Shown here: positions 24,067-24,181 of the stretch, piece after piece | Layout of the letters: every line of letters starts with the position of its first letter | Numbering within the stretch: position 1 is the first letter of the stretch | Origin: an uncultured Parafilimonas sp. | GTDB taxonomy: Bacteria; Bacteroidota; Bacteroidia; Chitinophagales; Chitinophagaceae | Length of the DNA stretch: 24,181 nt | Direction of reading: 5' to 3' | Assembly (NCBI GenBank): GCA_937892395.1 | Contig: CALAGJ010000052.1 | Location: 1 to 24,181, forward strand | The notes under the pieces: generated by a model | Databases searched by the model: none | Told to the model about the DNA's origin: nothing | The model's input: the letters and a program-made list of their open reading frames with translations, nothing else | Translations under genes and position numbers: made by a program

Positions 24067-24096
24067 TGTAGTTATCCACTTGTATTGATATTTAAT

Positions 24097-24117
24097 CACT
24101 TATAAAATTATAAGAAG
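24097..24117 (+). terminator. Weak hairpin downstream of gdhA
   Basis: CTTATAA (24099-24105) pairs with TTATAAG (24108-24114), and an alternative ATCACTT/AAGTGAT pairing is also possible. No T run follows, so termination here is uncertain. The window ends with an ATG at 24179 that might open the next gene. Confidence 0.3.
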
Positions 24118-24181
24118 TGATAAGTTTACCTTACAATAAACTCAAGTAATTGTAGTGTAAATTTTAAAAATCAAGAAAATG

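Noticed and set aside
1..24181. CRISPR array, insertion sequence, prophage or defence system
   Set aside because: No regularly spaced repeats, transposase, integrase, phage structural gene or known defence protein family was seen on either strand.

Overview
The window reads as chromosomal DNA from a Bacteroidota member, most likely family Chitinophagaceae. The DNA is AT-rich. Start codons are preceded by the Bacteroidota-type -7 box (TAnnTTTG) rather than clear Shine-Dalgarno sequences. The protein families (DUF4349 lipoprotein, bacterial GH3, Asp-box repeat protein, split transketolase, CcmC/CcmD pair, UvrD/PcrA with basic C-terminal tail) fit that group. The taxonomic call is an inference from these features; no database was searched.

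Left edge (1-700): two gene fragments lie head to head and both lack their N-terminal parts. One is a minus-strand PD40/WD40-like beta-propeller segment (1-304) that runs off the left edge. The other is the last 77-80 codons of a PhoH-type ATPase (about 391-633), followed by a good terminator. The roughly 85 bp between them belong to neither gene. This is a rearrangement scar or a contig-end chimera.

700-5230: a small lipoprotein on the plus strand converges with a minus-strand block. That block holds a GH3-family adenylating enzyme, a DUF4349 lipoprotein preceded by a small lipoprotein (probable two-gene unit), and an LD-carboxypeptidase of the S66 family. 5230-10080, plus strand: PcrA/UvrD helicase, GalE epimerase and the C-terminal subunit of a split transketolase, ending at a bidirectional terminator.

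10090-14550, minus strand: an outer-membrane beta-barrel protein, a DUF486 (DMT-like) four-helix membrane protein and a 1047-residue secreted Asp-box/BNR repeat protein. 14859-19991, plus strand: a standalone M23-like domain protein without a signal peptide, an inner-membrane-anchored OmpA-domain protein with a histidine-rich linker, an LptF/LptG-type permease whose only reasonable start is CTG, imidazolonepropionase (HutI), and a family 2 glycosyltransferase with a TTG start.

20000-24181, plus strand: a 67-residue membrane protein, tRNA-Gly(GCC) and tRNA-Leu(UAA) each with its own terminator hairpin, threonylcarbamoyl-AMP synthase, an overlapping ccmC-ccmD pair and glutamate dehydrogenase.

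Most of the content is ordinary housekeeping and envelope function. I do not see a CRISPR array, insertion sequence, prophage or defence island, and I found no convincing new multi-gene system. The items most worth a second look are the truncated gene pair at the left edge, the recurrent extended promoter box with several apparently leaderless starts, the orphan M23 protein, the lone transketolase half, and the two non-ATG starts.
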